Below, piece by piece: positions 24,952-37,248 of a DNA stretch of 64,000 nt. The first letter of the stretch is position 1, and each line of letters begins with the position of its first letter. The DNA comes from Parachlorella kessleri (lineage: Eukaryota; Chlorophyta; Trebouxiophyceae; Chlorellales; Chlorellaceae), in the NCBI GenBank assembly GCA_001598975.1, contig BBXU01002754.1:30619-94618 (forward strand), written 5' to 3'. The notes under the pieces were generated by a model. The model saw nothing but the letters and a program-made list of their open reading frames with translations. It did not search any database and was not told where the DNA came from. A program made the position numbers and the translations under genes.

Positions 24952-27555
24952 ATGGCGACAAATGGCGAGCTGTTCACGCAGCAGCAACTTTCTATCCTCG
25001 TGGTAAGAACACCTGCAGCTGGCGGTCATCAAGGTTTCGGAACCCTCCTCCCCTAGTCCTAGGAGACATGTGCTACCCATGCACTACCACTGCTACAAAT
25101 GCGGAACTCCATGCTGAAAAGACGGTTGCTTGGGGCAAATAGCCAGTGACAGCTGTCACCTACTTTCAGGCCAAGCTTGCATACCCTTAAGGGTGGCAGC
25201 CCTGTCGTTTGCTCTGTTTTGGGTGTCTGGAGTCACACTATGGCGCTCACCAACCTATCTTTAAGCGTTCTCCAGGACCGGCTGGATGGCATTAAGCGCT
25301 CTCTTGATAAGACCAGCACTGGGCACTACAACAGGCGCCTGACTGCACTGTGAGTTTACTTGGCCAAAGAGAGTGAGGCATGCCATTTTTCTACCATTCC
25401 CTTGCCTGGAGACAGCCATGCATGAGGACTTCACTTGACATGCAAGATGGAGTCGTGTCTTGTGCACACTACACATGCTTGATATTGGGTGCAGGGACAT
25501 TGCAAACCCAGCGCCACTGGGCTTCTTCGGCTTCAGCCTGGCAACAGCACTCTACATGTAAGCCTGGAGTGCTCAGTCCCAGAACCCTGCAGCCTTGGTG
25601 CTCCCTTACACTTCATGCATGGCAGCCAGTCTGTATGTACTTATGCGAAGCAAAGGTGCCCAGCAATCTAGTCAGGCGGCAGCCCACTGGGCCCTGCTTC
25701 CTTAACTGAGCCATGCAGGTCGCAAACTGCTGAGATCACGGAGCAGAGCACCAAGTTCCTGGCCTTCCCTCTAGGCATCTTCTACGGCGGCCTGCTGATG
25801 GTGAGTAGCCTGAGCAACGCCTAGCAAGGCCCCAGTGCAGGTCCCTGTGATACACCTTTCTTGGGGGCAGTATGGGGTGCCTTTTACTGAGCCCAATCGA
25901 CTTGGCAGCATCACGCTTGACGGATTACACTGACCGGTCCGCAAGTGCAAAGCCTCAACAAATATGCCTTGCAACTTTTTCATGTTGCCCATGTTGCAGG
26001 TGCTGACCTCCATGTGGGAGGTGTTCCGCCGCAATGCACTGGGTGCCGCAGCTTTTGGAGTGTACGGTAAGCGCCTGAGGAAGCCAATAGCTTGCAGTAC
26101 TGCATTAAGGGCTGCAGGGCTGCTGAAACTGTCCATGCAAGAGTACGGTACACTAAGGCTGCTTTTTGCATTGTGGGTTGCAGGCGGCTTTTGGATTGCA
26201 GTTGGCGTCTATGGCATTCTCCAGGCCCAGGGCGTCTTCTTCCTGGAGGTGGGCCAGCCAGGCGATGCCACCTCTTGCTTTTAGTAGGCCTTCTGCTGGG
26301 TCCTCTGCTTCGCTCAGTGCCCATCAAGATGCGCATACCTTCAACAAAGTTGTGTGTGGGTTACTTATATTGGACCAGTGGTGGAGGCAGGGGGTATAGC
26401 CAATACACGGCGCCGCCCATGCTTGCCTTTAGCCATTGGGTCCTGGGCCAACCCCGTGCCTTCTCACATGTCTGCCTGGGTTTGTTCGCTGCCCTGCAGG
26501 CAGTGGATGGCATGAAGGCGGTATTTGCGCTCTTTGGCATTGCTGCTGTGTGCTTTGGCGTCATCTCCTTGGCCATCTGCCTCGTGCTCCCCTTCATGTT
26601 CCTCAACCTGGCTATGATGTGAGTCAGGGACGCAGCAGTCGGTCTAGCCATAGTGCTGGTGTGTTCCCAGTTTGTTCCACCTCGAATGCAATGCCAGCTC
26701 CTTGCGCTGCACGGCAAGCGCTCGATTGGGTCATGGAAGTGTCCGTAACAGGGTCACGGCTACTGTCTGCAGGTTCTTCCTGCTCGCGGGCGGCGTTGAG
26801 AACCAGACCGCCAACAAGGCTGGAGGCTGGTGAGTTGGGTCTTCAGCTGTGCCACCATCGTGGCTATTCATAGCTGCCATGAACTTATCCAAGCCACACT
26901 CCAGATGGGACGTGAGTCGTTGGCACTTGCACCTTTCCATGATCAGGGCTTGCATGGCTGTATGAAGGTTGGTATGCTGACCACCCTGGCTTTACTTACC
27001 CTTGTGCTGCATACTTGTGTGCAGGTGGGGCATCATCACCTCCGTCATTGCGCTCTACCTGGCCATGGCGTTCCTGTTTGAGGACGTGTGGGGCAAGGAG
27101 GTCCTGCCCGTCTTCTACACCAAGCCCTACCGCAAGCACGCTGTGGTGCTGTGGCCCCGCATCTCCCTGCATGACACCATGGACACAACCGCTGGCTACC
27201 CTAAGCCCGGCCCCTTCATTGCACCTGGGGGTGAGTGTGGGACAAGGCTCTGGCTTATGCCAGGCATGCTGCAGTCCTCCATGTCAAGGACTGAATATGT
27301 AATGGTCCTGTCTTCTGTAGTGACCAAGCTTAAGCAGCTGCTTAATCCTCATGTGGCTGGCAGCGAGAGGCTCACAAGCTGCCCGAGGATGAACCGTGGG
27401 TCAGCCTCTGGCTTGCGCGCTGACTGCACCCAACAGGCCATGGTTGCTGTGCTGCAGAGGCTGACGACAGGTGCTACCGCACATCCTCCCTGGTGACAAC
27501 GCCCAGCACAAGCGTCACTGCCATCGAGCACAAGGTCTCGGACAACATGGTGTGA
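24952..27555 (+). CDS. GFY: GPR1/FUN34/YaaH-family acetate transporter, copy 1
   Basis: Ten exons join in phase to 293 residues: 24952-25002, 25276-25349, 25495-25557, 25719-25800, 26000-26066, 26184-26248, 26500-26618, 26773-26829, 27025-27230 and 27458-27555. The family motif N-P-A-P-L-G begins at residue 46, at the start of the first of six hydrophobic helices. Later helices include FLAFPLGIFYGGLLMVLTSM, AVFALFGIAAVCFGVISLAI and GIITSVIALYLAMAFLFED. The protein has soluble N- and C-terminal tails. AceTr proteins move acetate or succinate; in Chlamydomonas, GFY proteins were reported in microbody membranes and linked to acetate metabolism. That location is not shown by this sequence. A paralog follows in tandem at 28832, and the two share most intron positions. 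An intron between exons 26000-26066 and 26184-26248 is absent from the paralog. Confidence 0.93.
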
Positions 27556-28831
27556 CATATACGTGCTCTGTACCAGGCAGTTGACAGCTTGGTCGTCCCC
27601 ATCGGGCTGCCGCTTGCGTAGACATCTTGATTAGGCGATCGATCGACCTAGCGAGTGAAGGACAGACCAGGCATCATGCTCACTACTTGCCTGCCATGCA
27701 AGTCTCAGTGGCAATGCATCAAAGTAGCTGGGAATTCCTGACTTAAAGTGTGCTGACCGGTACAAGATCCCAAGCCGGCAGCAGTGTTGGGCATCCTCTG
27801 ATGTGTGTGGAAGGCGCGCAGGACGAGGTTATATTGTGTTGGGGTTGCAAGGATTGAATAACAAACCCTGACATGAAATGTGCTCTGCGACTGTCGGTCC
27901 AGCTATCTGCCTCCTCTGATTAGTTAAAGCTTTGGAGCTCCTTCCTATAGATGTGACTGCTTGTACCTGAACTCAAAGAATAACATGCCTGTGCGTCCAA
28001 GGGTAACTTTTTCTCAACAGTGTTGCTCCATGGCAAATTTGTGGTGTTTTTCTATGTTTTTGCCTTACCTTCCTCACATGTTCACAAATTCTCTAAGAAT
28101 GGTGGTTGCACCATGCCACAGAAATTTTGCAGTTGGCCTTACTGCTGTCCTTTAAGTTGGCTACTGACAAGTTGTAGGCCCCCTAGTTGAAGGCCCCCCC
28201 GGGTTCCTGGCATCCCTGTCACTGGCCATGGCTGTTGCCGGTGGGGTTCCCTAGGGCTTGCTGGGGGATACAGCCTCTGGCACATGGTGCTGGCCACCTT
28301 GCCTGCAGGTAGACGCCTCGGAGGGCATCATGTATGATACCTTGCTGTTCAATCTCCTCCACACTGTGAAGCTCCCACCCCAGGCTAGGGTGATGGCAGG
28401 GCCTTTGGCCAACTGTCCTCTGAACTTTCGAGCTGGGCCCAGCAATTTTTGGTCTTCATGGGCCCAGAAAAACCACCCCCATGGGCTGCTATGCCCCGGG
28501 GCATAAGCACATGGCAGCTGTAAGGCCCGGCCATTTCTGATTTGCCTTTCATGCTAGCCAGCGATCATATGCATCAGATATATCTACATCATATATATCT
28601 GCATCATATATATGCAAATGCAGCTGATTCTCGGGTCCAATTCAGGCACATTCCGTCGTCGACTTCGCCTTGTCAGCATGGGGCCCAGCCACCTACCCTT
28701 CACCTGCAGGACAGCACCGGGCTGCGCATTATGCAATACAGTTGTGCCTAGAGCCTACTTTTAGCAACAGCCTAGTCTGAGACATCTATTTCTGTCCTCA
28801 CAGCCACCATTGGGGCCGGCAGAGTGCAATC
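27556..28831. other. Spacer between tandem acetate transporter genes
   Basis: The spacer is 1.3 kb. It includes an AT-rich microsatellite (repeats of CATCATATATAT near 28575-28616) and no gene I can support. A plus-strand open frame at 28258-28506 has no family resemblance. Confidence 0.45.
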
Positions 28832-31800
28832 ATGGTGCAACAGGTGCGCACACACTCGGTGGACACAGCCAACGGCGGCTCGAGCTTCAGCCACCTCGAT
28901 ATGGAGAAACAGGCTCTGCTGGACAGGCGTCTGAATCTCCTGACCGAGAGGTTGGATGCCATCAGCCACACCATGCAGTCAACCAGCACCGGGTAGGTGT
29001 GGACAACACTGGGCTGACAAAGCAAGGCAGGGTTGCCTCCATGGAGCTTTGCCAGCCTTGAACAGCTCCTTTCAACTGGGTTGAACTGGGCATTACAGCA
29101 AGCAGTTCCCTGGCCAGCCAGCAAAGTCAGCCTGGTCAGCAACGATGACAAAGAACAGCAGCAAGCTAGCAGGGCAGCATGTGATGGGTGACGAGCCCTG
29201 CCAGCTTTTAGGCTAAGGGTTGTGTACCCGCCTCCCGCCCTTACTCGCAACGGGCCTCTAAGTACTTTGCCCTCCTTCCCCCATGCAGGCATTTCAACCG
29301 CTCCTTGGTGGCCATGTGAGTTGAGTGCATGAGACAAGTGAGAATGGAATTTGTCCTGCCCAGCGCTAGCAAGCTTCATGTCAGCCGCGTGGAGCCATGA
29401 CGCAATAAACATCCACCTGCGTACCCAGGTTGTTCCCAGTAATCCCCCGGCTGTGAGTGCAGTGATATTGCAAATCCGGCTCCACTGGGATTCTTCGCCT
29501 TCTCCCTTGCCACGGCGCTTTACATGTGAGCCGTCGGCCTCTGTGATGCTTACTAAACCCGATAAGTGCCTGGCTGAGCCTGCTGGGAATCCTTCCAAGC
29601 AGCTTTGCCGCAAGAGACACTCCTTGTCTTAAATTGGCTATTGAATGAAATACGGCCGGCCCGACCTCAATGACCACGTCAACACCCACCAACCAAACAA
29701 TCCAAGAACTCTGGCCTGGGTTGGGTGCAGGACCTCTGCTGCTGGCATCACCGAATCAGCTACACAGTTCATCGCTTTTGCACTAGGCATCATCTTCGGT
29801 GGCGCCACCATGGTAAATGCTCTCGTGTGGTTTTGGTTCATGAACTGCATGCCTGCCTGCCTGCCTGCCTGCCTGCACCCTTGACGCTGCATTCATCTGC
29901 AAAGATGCCCAGCAGGCCGAGTGGGGAGGTGCTGTGGCTGAGCCGTCCATGGTAATCATGCAAGTTCCTGGCCTATGGTACCCCGGCTGCTTGTGTGTGC
30001 AGATTCTGGTGGCTCTGCTGGAGGTTGTCCGGCGCAATGCGCTGGGCACCGCTGCATTTGGGACCTTTGGCAGCTTCTGGTTGTCAGCTGGCCTCTATTC
30101 CATTCTTCAGGCGCAGGGCGTCTTCTTCCTTCAGGTGCCTAGGCTGAAAGCTGGAAGGGGGGCGGGCGGCACTATGCGCTGCTGCTACGCTTTGTCGATA
30201 GTGTGAATGGATGGCTGTGTGTGGGGCACCGAGCAGCAGCTATCATCCACCACGCCAGGCAAGGTGGTCCACCTTGCCTGGCGTGCCACCTACAGCAGAT
30301 ACCATGATGTACATTGCCGTTGAACTATCCGCAGTGTGTGGGCATAGTACAACCTGCCATTTGGCTGGCCCTCTGTGGGAACACAGCTCTGTTGCCGATG
30401 GGGCAGTATGCTGCAGAAGTTGCCTAGCAGATTGCACGGTGTGTGCCACTCACTGGCGCGGGCGGGTGCTGGGTGTGCAGGCCAAGCACGGCATGCAGGC
30501 CATCTTTGCGCTGTTTGGGATTGCTGCCATCAGCTTCATGGTCATCTCGGTAGCAATTTGCCTGGTAAGAGCTGGTGCAACCCAACTCATCATCACATAG
30601 GGTGGACGTAGTGCACCCCTGGCTCTTTCTTGGCCCTATGTGTGGGGACTCATGGCAGCATGGTCATGCAGCAATATGCAATCAGATACGAATTCAACCA
30701 GGCTCTGTCAGTGGCACTAGTATTTTGGAAGTCCGCGCCAGCAATAGTGCGGGAGGTCAATTAGCCAGCTACGCACCTCCATGGCCGGTGTGAGCTTCAA
30801 CTGTGCCATGCAGGCGCTGCCCTTCCTCTTCCTAAACATCGGCATCATGTGAGTGCTAGGATTGGCTGGGTGGCTTGTCCCTGAGTCTGCGCTGCCCTGC
30901 TTGCCGCTGCCGTGCCGTACCCACCAGCTCCCGCTGATTGTCTGTCAGTGTTGTGACCTTGCTATTGCGGCTAGGAGTGAATGTGCCTTGATGATGCCGC
31001 ACGGTGTGGAGGTGCGCTGCTGCTGCTGCTGTCATGCAGGTTCTTCTTGCTGGCTGGCGGTGTCGAGAGCCCGATCTGTCAGAAGGTGGCTGGCTGGTGA
31101 GTAGCAGGCTCCTATGGCATCAGCGGAACAGCGCACGTGGTGGTGACAAGCAGCCCGACCAAACTTGGTCCCTCGCTGTGATGGGCCAGGAGTGCAAGTT
31201 CTGTGTACCGCGTCAGCTGCGGACTGGCAGGCACGTCACAAGTGGGCTGATCGACATGCAGGTGGGGCATCTGGACCTCCGCGCTTGCGCTTTACGAGGG
31301 AGTCAGCTTCCTGTTTGAGGACGTCTGGGGCAAGGTGAGGTGAGGGGGGAGCACAGGGACGGGCAGCTGGAGTGCCGCTCAATGCTACATGTCTGCTCTC
31401 ACAAACAATGCTTCGAATGCCACGACTGCGTGCTCGGCTACTAACCTCCCGCATGTGTGCAGGGGCGAACTTGCAAGGCCTGCACGCGCATGATAAATCT
31501 TAGCCTGCACTTGGGTACCTCCCAAGCAGCATTTCCCCAGGAACACACTGACCAGCACTGAACTGTCCGTGCTCCCGGCGGCTTGCAGGAAATCCTGCCC
31601 CAGTTCTACACCAAGCCGTACCGCAAGCATGCTGTGGTGCTGTGGCCCAAGATCTCAACCAGTGATACCCTGGCAGCCACCGCAGGCTACCCCAAGCCCG
31701 GCCCCTTCACTGCCGCCAACGGTGAGAAAGACGGATGCTGGTTCTTGGGGATTTGTCCCAGTTGCCTAATGCCAGCCAGTCTTTAACTGCTGCATCACAG

Positions 31801-31997
31801 GGTCGTGCACATGCCGACTAGTACTGACGCCGTGGTAGTAGCATCCATGAAGCTTGCAGAAAGAATACAATGATGTAGGGGGCCGGCACAATGGTGCTGT
31901 CACTGCTATCGGTGCATGGCTGCTTGCAGAGAGCAATGAGCACCAGTTCCGGACCCCGTCGCTGATCCCAGCCCGGACGGTGGTGGCCGAGGTGTAA
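28832..31997 (+). CDS. GFY: GPR1/FUN34/YaaH-family acetate transporter, copy 2
   Basis: Eleven exons join in phase to 304 residues: 28832-28992, 29289-29315, 29463-29525, 29731-29812, 30003-30134, 30481-30564, 30814-30848, 31040-31096, 31262-31334, 31589-31721 and 31930-31997. The NPAPLG motif begins at residue 67, after a longer and more polar N-terminus than in copy 1. The six hydrophobic helices align with copy 1 without gaps through the core, as do the blocks GVFFLQAKHGMQAIFALFGI and FYTKPYRKHAVVLWPKIS. Tails differ, which suggests different targeting or regulation. Relative to copy 1 it lacks one intron (inside 30003-30134) and has two extra (after 30564 and after 31334). The summed exon lengths still match exactly (132, 119 and 206 bases). 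The gene is co-directional with copy 1 and is a tandem duplicate. Confidence 0.93.
29851..29877 (+). repeat. Tetranucleotide microsatellite (TGCC)n
   Basis: About six tandem TGCC units lie in an intron of the second acetate transporter gene, starting at 29851. Confidence 0.85.
30251..30285. repeat. 17-bp perfect inverted repeat in a GFY copy 2 intron
   Basis: CACGCCAGGCAAGGTGG at 30251-30267 is followed by one T and then its exact reverse complement at 30269-30285. It lies within the intron 30135-30480. Transcribed, it would form a tight hairpin. Confidence 0.85.
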
Positions 31998-32958
31998 GGA
32001 AGGTTGCATTAAGCGCTGTGATGATTTGTGGAGGTGTGGAAGGGGACCTGTTGCATCTTTAAGGTCCCGGTACATGACATCCTGGGCTTCCCTGGGTCGG
32101 TCGTTGCTGTTAAGGCAACAAGCAGAGTGAGGTAGCACCTATCAGCTGGCAAGAGTGCGGGATGCATGCCTTAAGGAAACTGAACACTGCTGCGTTGTGT
32201 TTTTGGCTGTGGCAAGTTTTTCCATCGCACAGCTCTTATCGCATGAGGAAATGTTATACAGCTGTGACAGTGACAATCCCTTCCGTATTGGGCAGGATCA
32301 TGGAGCAGTAGGGAAGCATCATCGCTGACGTGTACAACTCTGACAGATGCGCATTTCACATTTAGAGCGCAGTGATCTTATGTTGCACGCTGGAATATTG
32401 TGCCTTGTACAGAGTATACATAGCCCAAGCATATCTGTCCAGGGGTAAGAAAGTTGAGACGCACCATACACCCGAGTACTGAGCACACAATTGATTCTCT
32501 TGGGGAGCCACCTACTCCCGAACAAATTAGCATCACGCAAACGAGCAACATGGTCAGGCAGCACTGTATGTTTGCAGCACCATGAAGCAGCATTAGATGA
32601 CGTCACTGAATGGTCGCTCAGCGAAGGAAAGCCAAGCCTGCTGGCAGCCTTTCCCATGCCCCCTCCTCAGAGATGTCCTTGCCCACGCTGCAAAGCAGCA
32701 GAAACAGACCCCAGCTCAGCACGTTGACCCAGAGGAGTAAGCAGAACACGGTCACATGCTATCCTTCATTCCGTCTGCATGACAGCAGCAGGGCTGGCAG
32801 ACACACCGCAGCTTCTACCTGGCCCCTGCATTTCGAGAGCCAGGGCACACAGGCACGACCCCACTACGCGCACACTGCAGGGGCAGTGCTCTCGCCCCAT
32901 CCGGCACGCTCCCCAGCAGACGCCGCCTTTCCTGCCCCTGTGATTGTGCTGCGCAGCC
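31998..32958. other. Convergent intergenic region between GFY copy 2 and CSTF2
   Basis: There are 961 bases between two convergent stop codons. I recognise no gene, tRNA or repeat here; it should contain both 3' UTRs. Confidence 0.4.
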
Positions 32959-35494
32959 TCAGGCGGTGCCCCAACCCACCATCTGCTGTTGTAGCGCCAG
33001 CACTTGGGCCTTCTGCTGTGGCGGGAGCAGCTCGATCTGCTGGGGCGTCAGGTTCATCACCTGCTGGAGGAGCTCTGCAGCGGGGGCAGGCACCAGAGGG
33101 CAGGGACCACTGTCAGTAGGGTTAGCATACACACGGCCTCCGGATAGCAGACACAGACATCATGCCCCAGCTAGCAGTGTTGAGACGGCTGCAATAAAAC
33201 AACCAGGGTGACAGTCCTCATCCCAACCCACTCAAATTTCCACAGCTACGCCAGACAACACAGCTGCTACAACCCCGCTCCCCAGCAGGTAAGGCGGGCG
33301 AGGATCACAGCCAAACGCACGTTGTTGCGTCTCCGCCGTCATGCCCTGCCCCTGGCCGGCCTGCTGCTGCGCCGCTCCAAGCTGCGCCTGCCCCGCCAGC
33401 GGCTGCTGCTGCTGCTGCTGTAGGCCAGCCACGACCTGGGGCTGCTGCTGAGGTACGCCCAACCCCTGCTGCCTGGCGGCACGAGGGTCCACCGGCGCAG
33501 CAGCCATGCGCGGATCCACCGGTGCTGGGGCCAGCTGAGGCGCCAGGGGGGCTGGTGCGTACGGCTGCATGGGCTGCGGCGTAGGTGCTAGGATGTAGCC
33601 AGGCGGCAGCTGCTGAGGCGCCATGCCGGGGGGCGCCTGCAGCACCTGCCCAGGCTGCGGCCCCGGGGCGTAGCCGGCCATGGGCACCCCGTTGGGGCCC
33701 GGCGGCGCCATCGACAGCGCGCCCGGCTGCTGTGGCAGGTACTGCAGCGGGGGGCCCTGCTGCTGCAACAGCCCCGCCTGCAGGGGCTGCGGCTCCAGCA
33801 TGCCCACCAGTGGCCCCGGCCCTGGCGCCTGCTGCTGCTGTGGGGGCAGCTGCCCGGGCGCCGGGCCGCCGCCGCCGCCGCCGCCGAAGTGTGGGGCGCG
33901 CGGGAACATGTCTGGCGGCGCGATGCCCTTGGGCGCGACGTCCCCCAGCGGGTTGGCCACCAGGCCCAGGATGATCTCCGTCTGGAACAGCGCCTTGGTC
34001 AGCTGCGGGTTCTGCACCAGGATCTGCCGCGCCTGCTGCGGGTTCTGCTGCACCAGCGACTTCATCTGGTTCAGGTACTCCCACAGCTCCTGCCGGGTCT
34101 TGCGCGCCAGCATGACGCTCGTGGCGTCCGCGGGGGCGCCAGGCTGCGCCGGCTGGCCCAGCAGGGTTGACATGCCGTGCGAAGCGTGGTAGGCCAGGTC
34201 AGCACCCACCATCTGCAGCAGGAAAGCAGGCGGGCCTGAGTGCTGATGCCCAGCAGGCAGGCAGTGGCCATTTAAAGGTGTCCCAGATTACCAGGCCATG
34301 CGTCGCTGCCCTCAGGCCCTGGCTATACTCTCGGCGCTGCCTGCAGTCTGTGTGGCCGGAGCCAGGTAAAAAGGTGGGCAGGCTGAAAGATGCAGTGTTG
34401 GCTTTATGCGGCTGCCACAGGCTCACAACAGGTGGGGTGCCCACCGCTCCATCACGTCGAGTGAAACACACAACCCTCCCCCAGCTTCACACGTGTAGCA
34501 GCTACAGCCCGCTGAAGGGTACTGGCCCCTTGAAACTACAAGTCTCCCATAATCTACACCTGGCCTACCGCAAACAATCTCCCAACAACAACAGCCCAGC
34601 TGGCAAACCCACCCTGTTCCGCACGGGCCGCCGGCTGCGGTCATCCCCAAACCTATCGCCCCCAAATCTCTCCCCATGTCTGTCGTCTGCATGGCAGAAA
34701 CAGACACCAAACCCATCATGCTTACGGAATTAGCCATGGTCTGCTTTGAGCTACAGGTTGGCTGCCAGGGTCCTACACGCAGGAGGCCAACAGAGGTACA
34801 AAGCGACCGCTCCAAGCAGTAGGCAAACATGCCTGCCGCCCTCACGCCTGCCACAGGGCTCTGGCAAACTCTGTATGCATGCGCGCGCGGTGTTCCTTGC
34901 TCACCCTCCCTGTCCCTCCTGGGGCGGAAGCCGCCCCCCTCGCCCGGCGGCCCTCCCTCCGCAAACACAATGCGCATGGCCCGCCCCATGAGCTCAGAGC
35001 CGTTCAGGTTCCTGATGGCGCTCTCAGCCGTGGGGATGTCATAGAACTCAATGAAGCCAAACCCCCTGGGCTTGCCCGTCTCCCGCTCTGTCACAATCCT
35101 GCAGCCGCCAAGCAGACAGCCACTTGCAGTGCGTGCTGCCAGCCTTTGCCTGTGTCGCTGCAAGGAGGTCTTCCAACCCCTGCTTGAAATAAGGGCCGGC
35201 TCGTGCAGCTTAGCCAGCCTCATCCCCTGCCTTGAGTGCCACTGAGGCAGGCCGTACAGGATACCCACTTGCGACCACCTCCTTCTTACCTGATATTCTT
35301 CACGGGCCCCACTTGCGCGAAATAGTCAATAAGCTGCTGCTCGCTCACTTCGTAGGCCAGGTTGCCCACTGCACATGATGGGGGGAGATGCTGTAACGTT
35401 GGGCGAGTCAATCCAACCACTGTAATAAGCCAACTTTGCTGGCTAACCTACCGAATATCGTGGATGCTGGAGTGCCAGCGTTCAAGCCAGCCAT
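32959..35494 (-). CDS. CSTF2: Cleavage stimulation factor subunit 2 (CstF-64)
   Basis: Five exons join in phase to 448 residues: 35494-35452, 35368-35290, 35098-34905, 34235-33321 and 33074-32959. An N-terminal RRM has RNP2 (IFVGNL, split by the first intron) and RNP1 (KPRGFGFIEF). The hinge domain follows (DLAYHASHGMSTLLGQ, then ELWEYLNQMKSLVQQNPQQA), which in the family binds CstF-77 and symplekin. Then come a long Pro/Gln/Gly/Ala-rich region and the C-terminal three-helix domain (QLLQQVMNLTPQQIELLPPQ), ending GWGTA. All four family parts are present in the usual order. The protein recognises GU-rich downstream elements during mRNA 3'-end processing. The start codon lies 247 bases from that of the divergent ISD11 gene. 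Confidence 0.95.
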
Positions 35495-35741
35495 CCTGCT
35501 GGATATGCTTTCGAAGAGACGTCAGCTATATGTATATGCTCGATGATGTTGATTTGGTTATGATGAGCGCCAGCAGGCTTCATGTCAAGGGATTCCCACC
35601 GTACAGGTACCCGTCCTGCATGGTGTGTTTCTCTCATGGTCTCTCTCAATCACACAAGCCAAACACCCTTTTCAGATTTCTTTGAATGCAGAAGTTGTGA
35701 AGGAAAGAGGTCGTGCTCCGAACCGAGAACAGCTCGGCGAC

Positions 35742-36411
35742 ATGCCCTCCAGTGCAGAAGCTCGTGCTCTGTACAGGGCTTTTCTGAGAGAAGGTAAGGA
35801 CGCATCTCTTCATGACACACCCATCACCTGCTCACCCTCTCGCATGTTCCTAAATCAATTTGCTGGTGCTGCAGGTCATAAGTTTCCCAACTACAACATT
35901 CGAGAGTGAGTTCCGCCCGTGACCGTCAGTGTGCAAAGCAGGCTGGATACACCTCCGCAGTGACAGCTTTGGGCACGTTTGGGCCGACTTGCACCTGTGC
36001 TGGGCCTGTGGTGCTCATCTTTCCGCACCCTTGCAAGGAGCCTGCTGGTAGTATTGCACAGGTATATAAAGCGGCGAGCAAAAGAAGCCTTTGGAGGGGC
36101 CAAGTCTCTTACAGATACAGCGGCAGTGGAGCAGCAATGGCAGCGGGCGAAGGAGGAGCTGGAAGTGGTGAAGCGGCAGTCGGTCGTGTATAACTTATAT
36201 GCTCGGAAGCACAAAAGTGTCATGGTAAGTGGCTGGCTTCTGAGCTGCACCTCTCAACTCATGTAACCTGCGTCCAAGTGGGGAAGTGTTGTAGGAGGGC
36301 ACCGCCTGCTGTACTGTCACTGACTTCATATCTTAGTGAAAGGCAAGAACAAGTGCTGAATGCATCTCCGCTTGCTGCCTGCAGGAGCTACCGAACCCTC
36401 TGTCGGCGTAG
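35742..36411 (+). CDS. ISD11: ISD11/LYRM4, iron-sulfur cluster biogenesis LYR protein
   Basis: Four exons (35742-35793, 35875-35905, 36062-36224 and 36385-36411) join in phase to 90 residues, the normal size for the family. The LYR motif is in ALYRAFLRE near residues 10-18. It is followed by the spaced FPNYNIREYIKRR segment and a helix with KEELEVVKRQSVVYNLY, both as in ISD11. ISD11 stabilises the cysteine desulfurase NFS1, together with acyl carrier protein, in the mitochondrial matrix. No separate targeting peptide is visible, which is also common in this family. The gene is head-to-head with CSTF2. Confidence 0.92.
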
Positions 36412-37248
36412 TGAGGCCGCCTGCTTGATAAATGCAGGGCTCCACTTAGCTGGCTTGTGTGCACCCTGTGTCTGCTGATTCTTGTACTGCTCTCTGCTCT
36501 CCCGTTCGGTTGTATTTCTTGTTTTGGTACCTACGTACTGCTTGCACACCTTGTCCGGTTAGGGGAGCAGTCCATCAAAGCGTTCTGGTCTGTCCTGCTC
36601 GCCACACCGGGCGCTTGTACCACTTGAATCGTGGCCGCTGCCTGAGGTATATACGCTAGTTTGGTATGCTAGTTACGACAGCGTCCATACCCGGATGACT
36701 TGCTTGGTGGCCACGCATATGTCCTGTCAGCTGACGTGTAGCCTAGTCGGGTCTGACGGCGTACCGCCACCTTCCATGCTGCCATTGTCAACTGGAAGCT
36801 AGTCAGTGTTGTCAGCCTATCCAGTCAATTAGCTAAAATTTGGTTGAGAGTTACAACATCGTCTGGCAGCTGACAGTGTTTGTGCACCGGTCACGGTGCC
36901 CTAGCACCAGCCACTGCAACCTTGCAGAGAGGGATGTGACCTCGCATTGGGGCGAAGCTACCGGCACACAACTTTACTTTCTTAGCCCATGCATTGAGCA
37001 CTACAATGCACGCCTTGCCTTCAAGCCACACAGCAGGTCCCCTTGTTCTCACTACCTGCCACCCTTACCAAACGTGCAAGTGTCAGGGGGGGGGGGGGGT
37101 GTTGGTAGAGGCGACTAATTAGTAGTCAGCGCCAGCTCGGGCTACTTTTTGCGATCTGTAACTTAGAGGTATATCTTTGCAAGTCAATTGGTTATTCCCG
37201 TCACCTTTCCAATTAGCTGTGGGTACTTGCTTCTGGGGGTGACAGTGC
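36412..37248. other. Intergenic region downstream of ISD11
   Basis: There are 837 bases with no supported gene. A run of 13 G lies near 37087-37099. The right end should hold the promoter of the kinase-like gene. Confidence 0.4.

Noticed and set aside
28258..28506. 82-codon plus-strand frame between the acetate transporters
   Set aside because: It has no family resemblance and no splice context. It is probably chance in a GC-rich spacer.
31993..31997. TGTAA as poly(A) signal of the second acetate transporter
   Set aside because: It overlaps the stop codon (GTG TAA), which would leave almost no 3' UTR.
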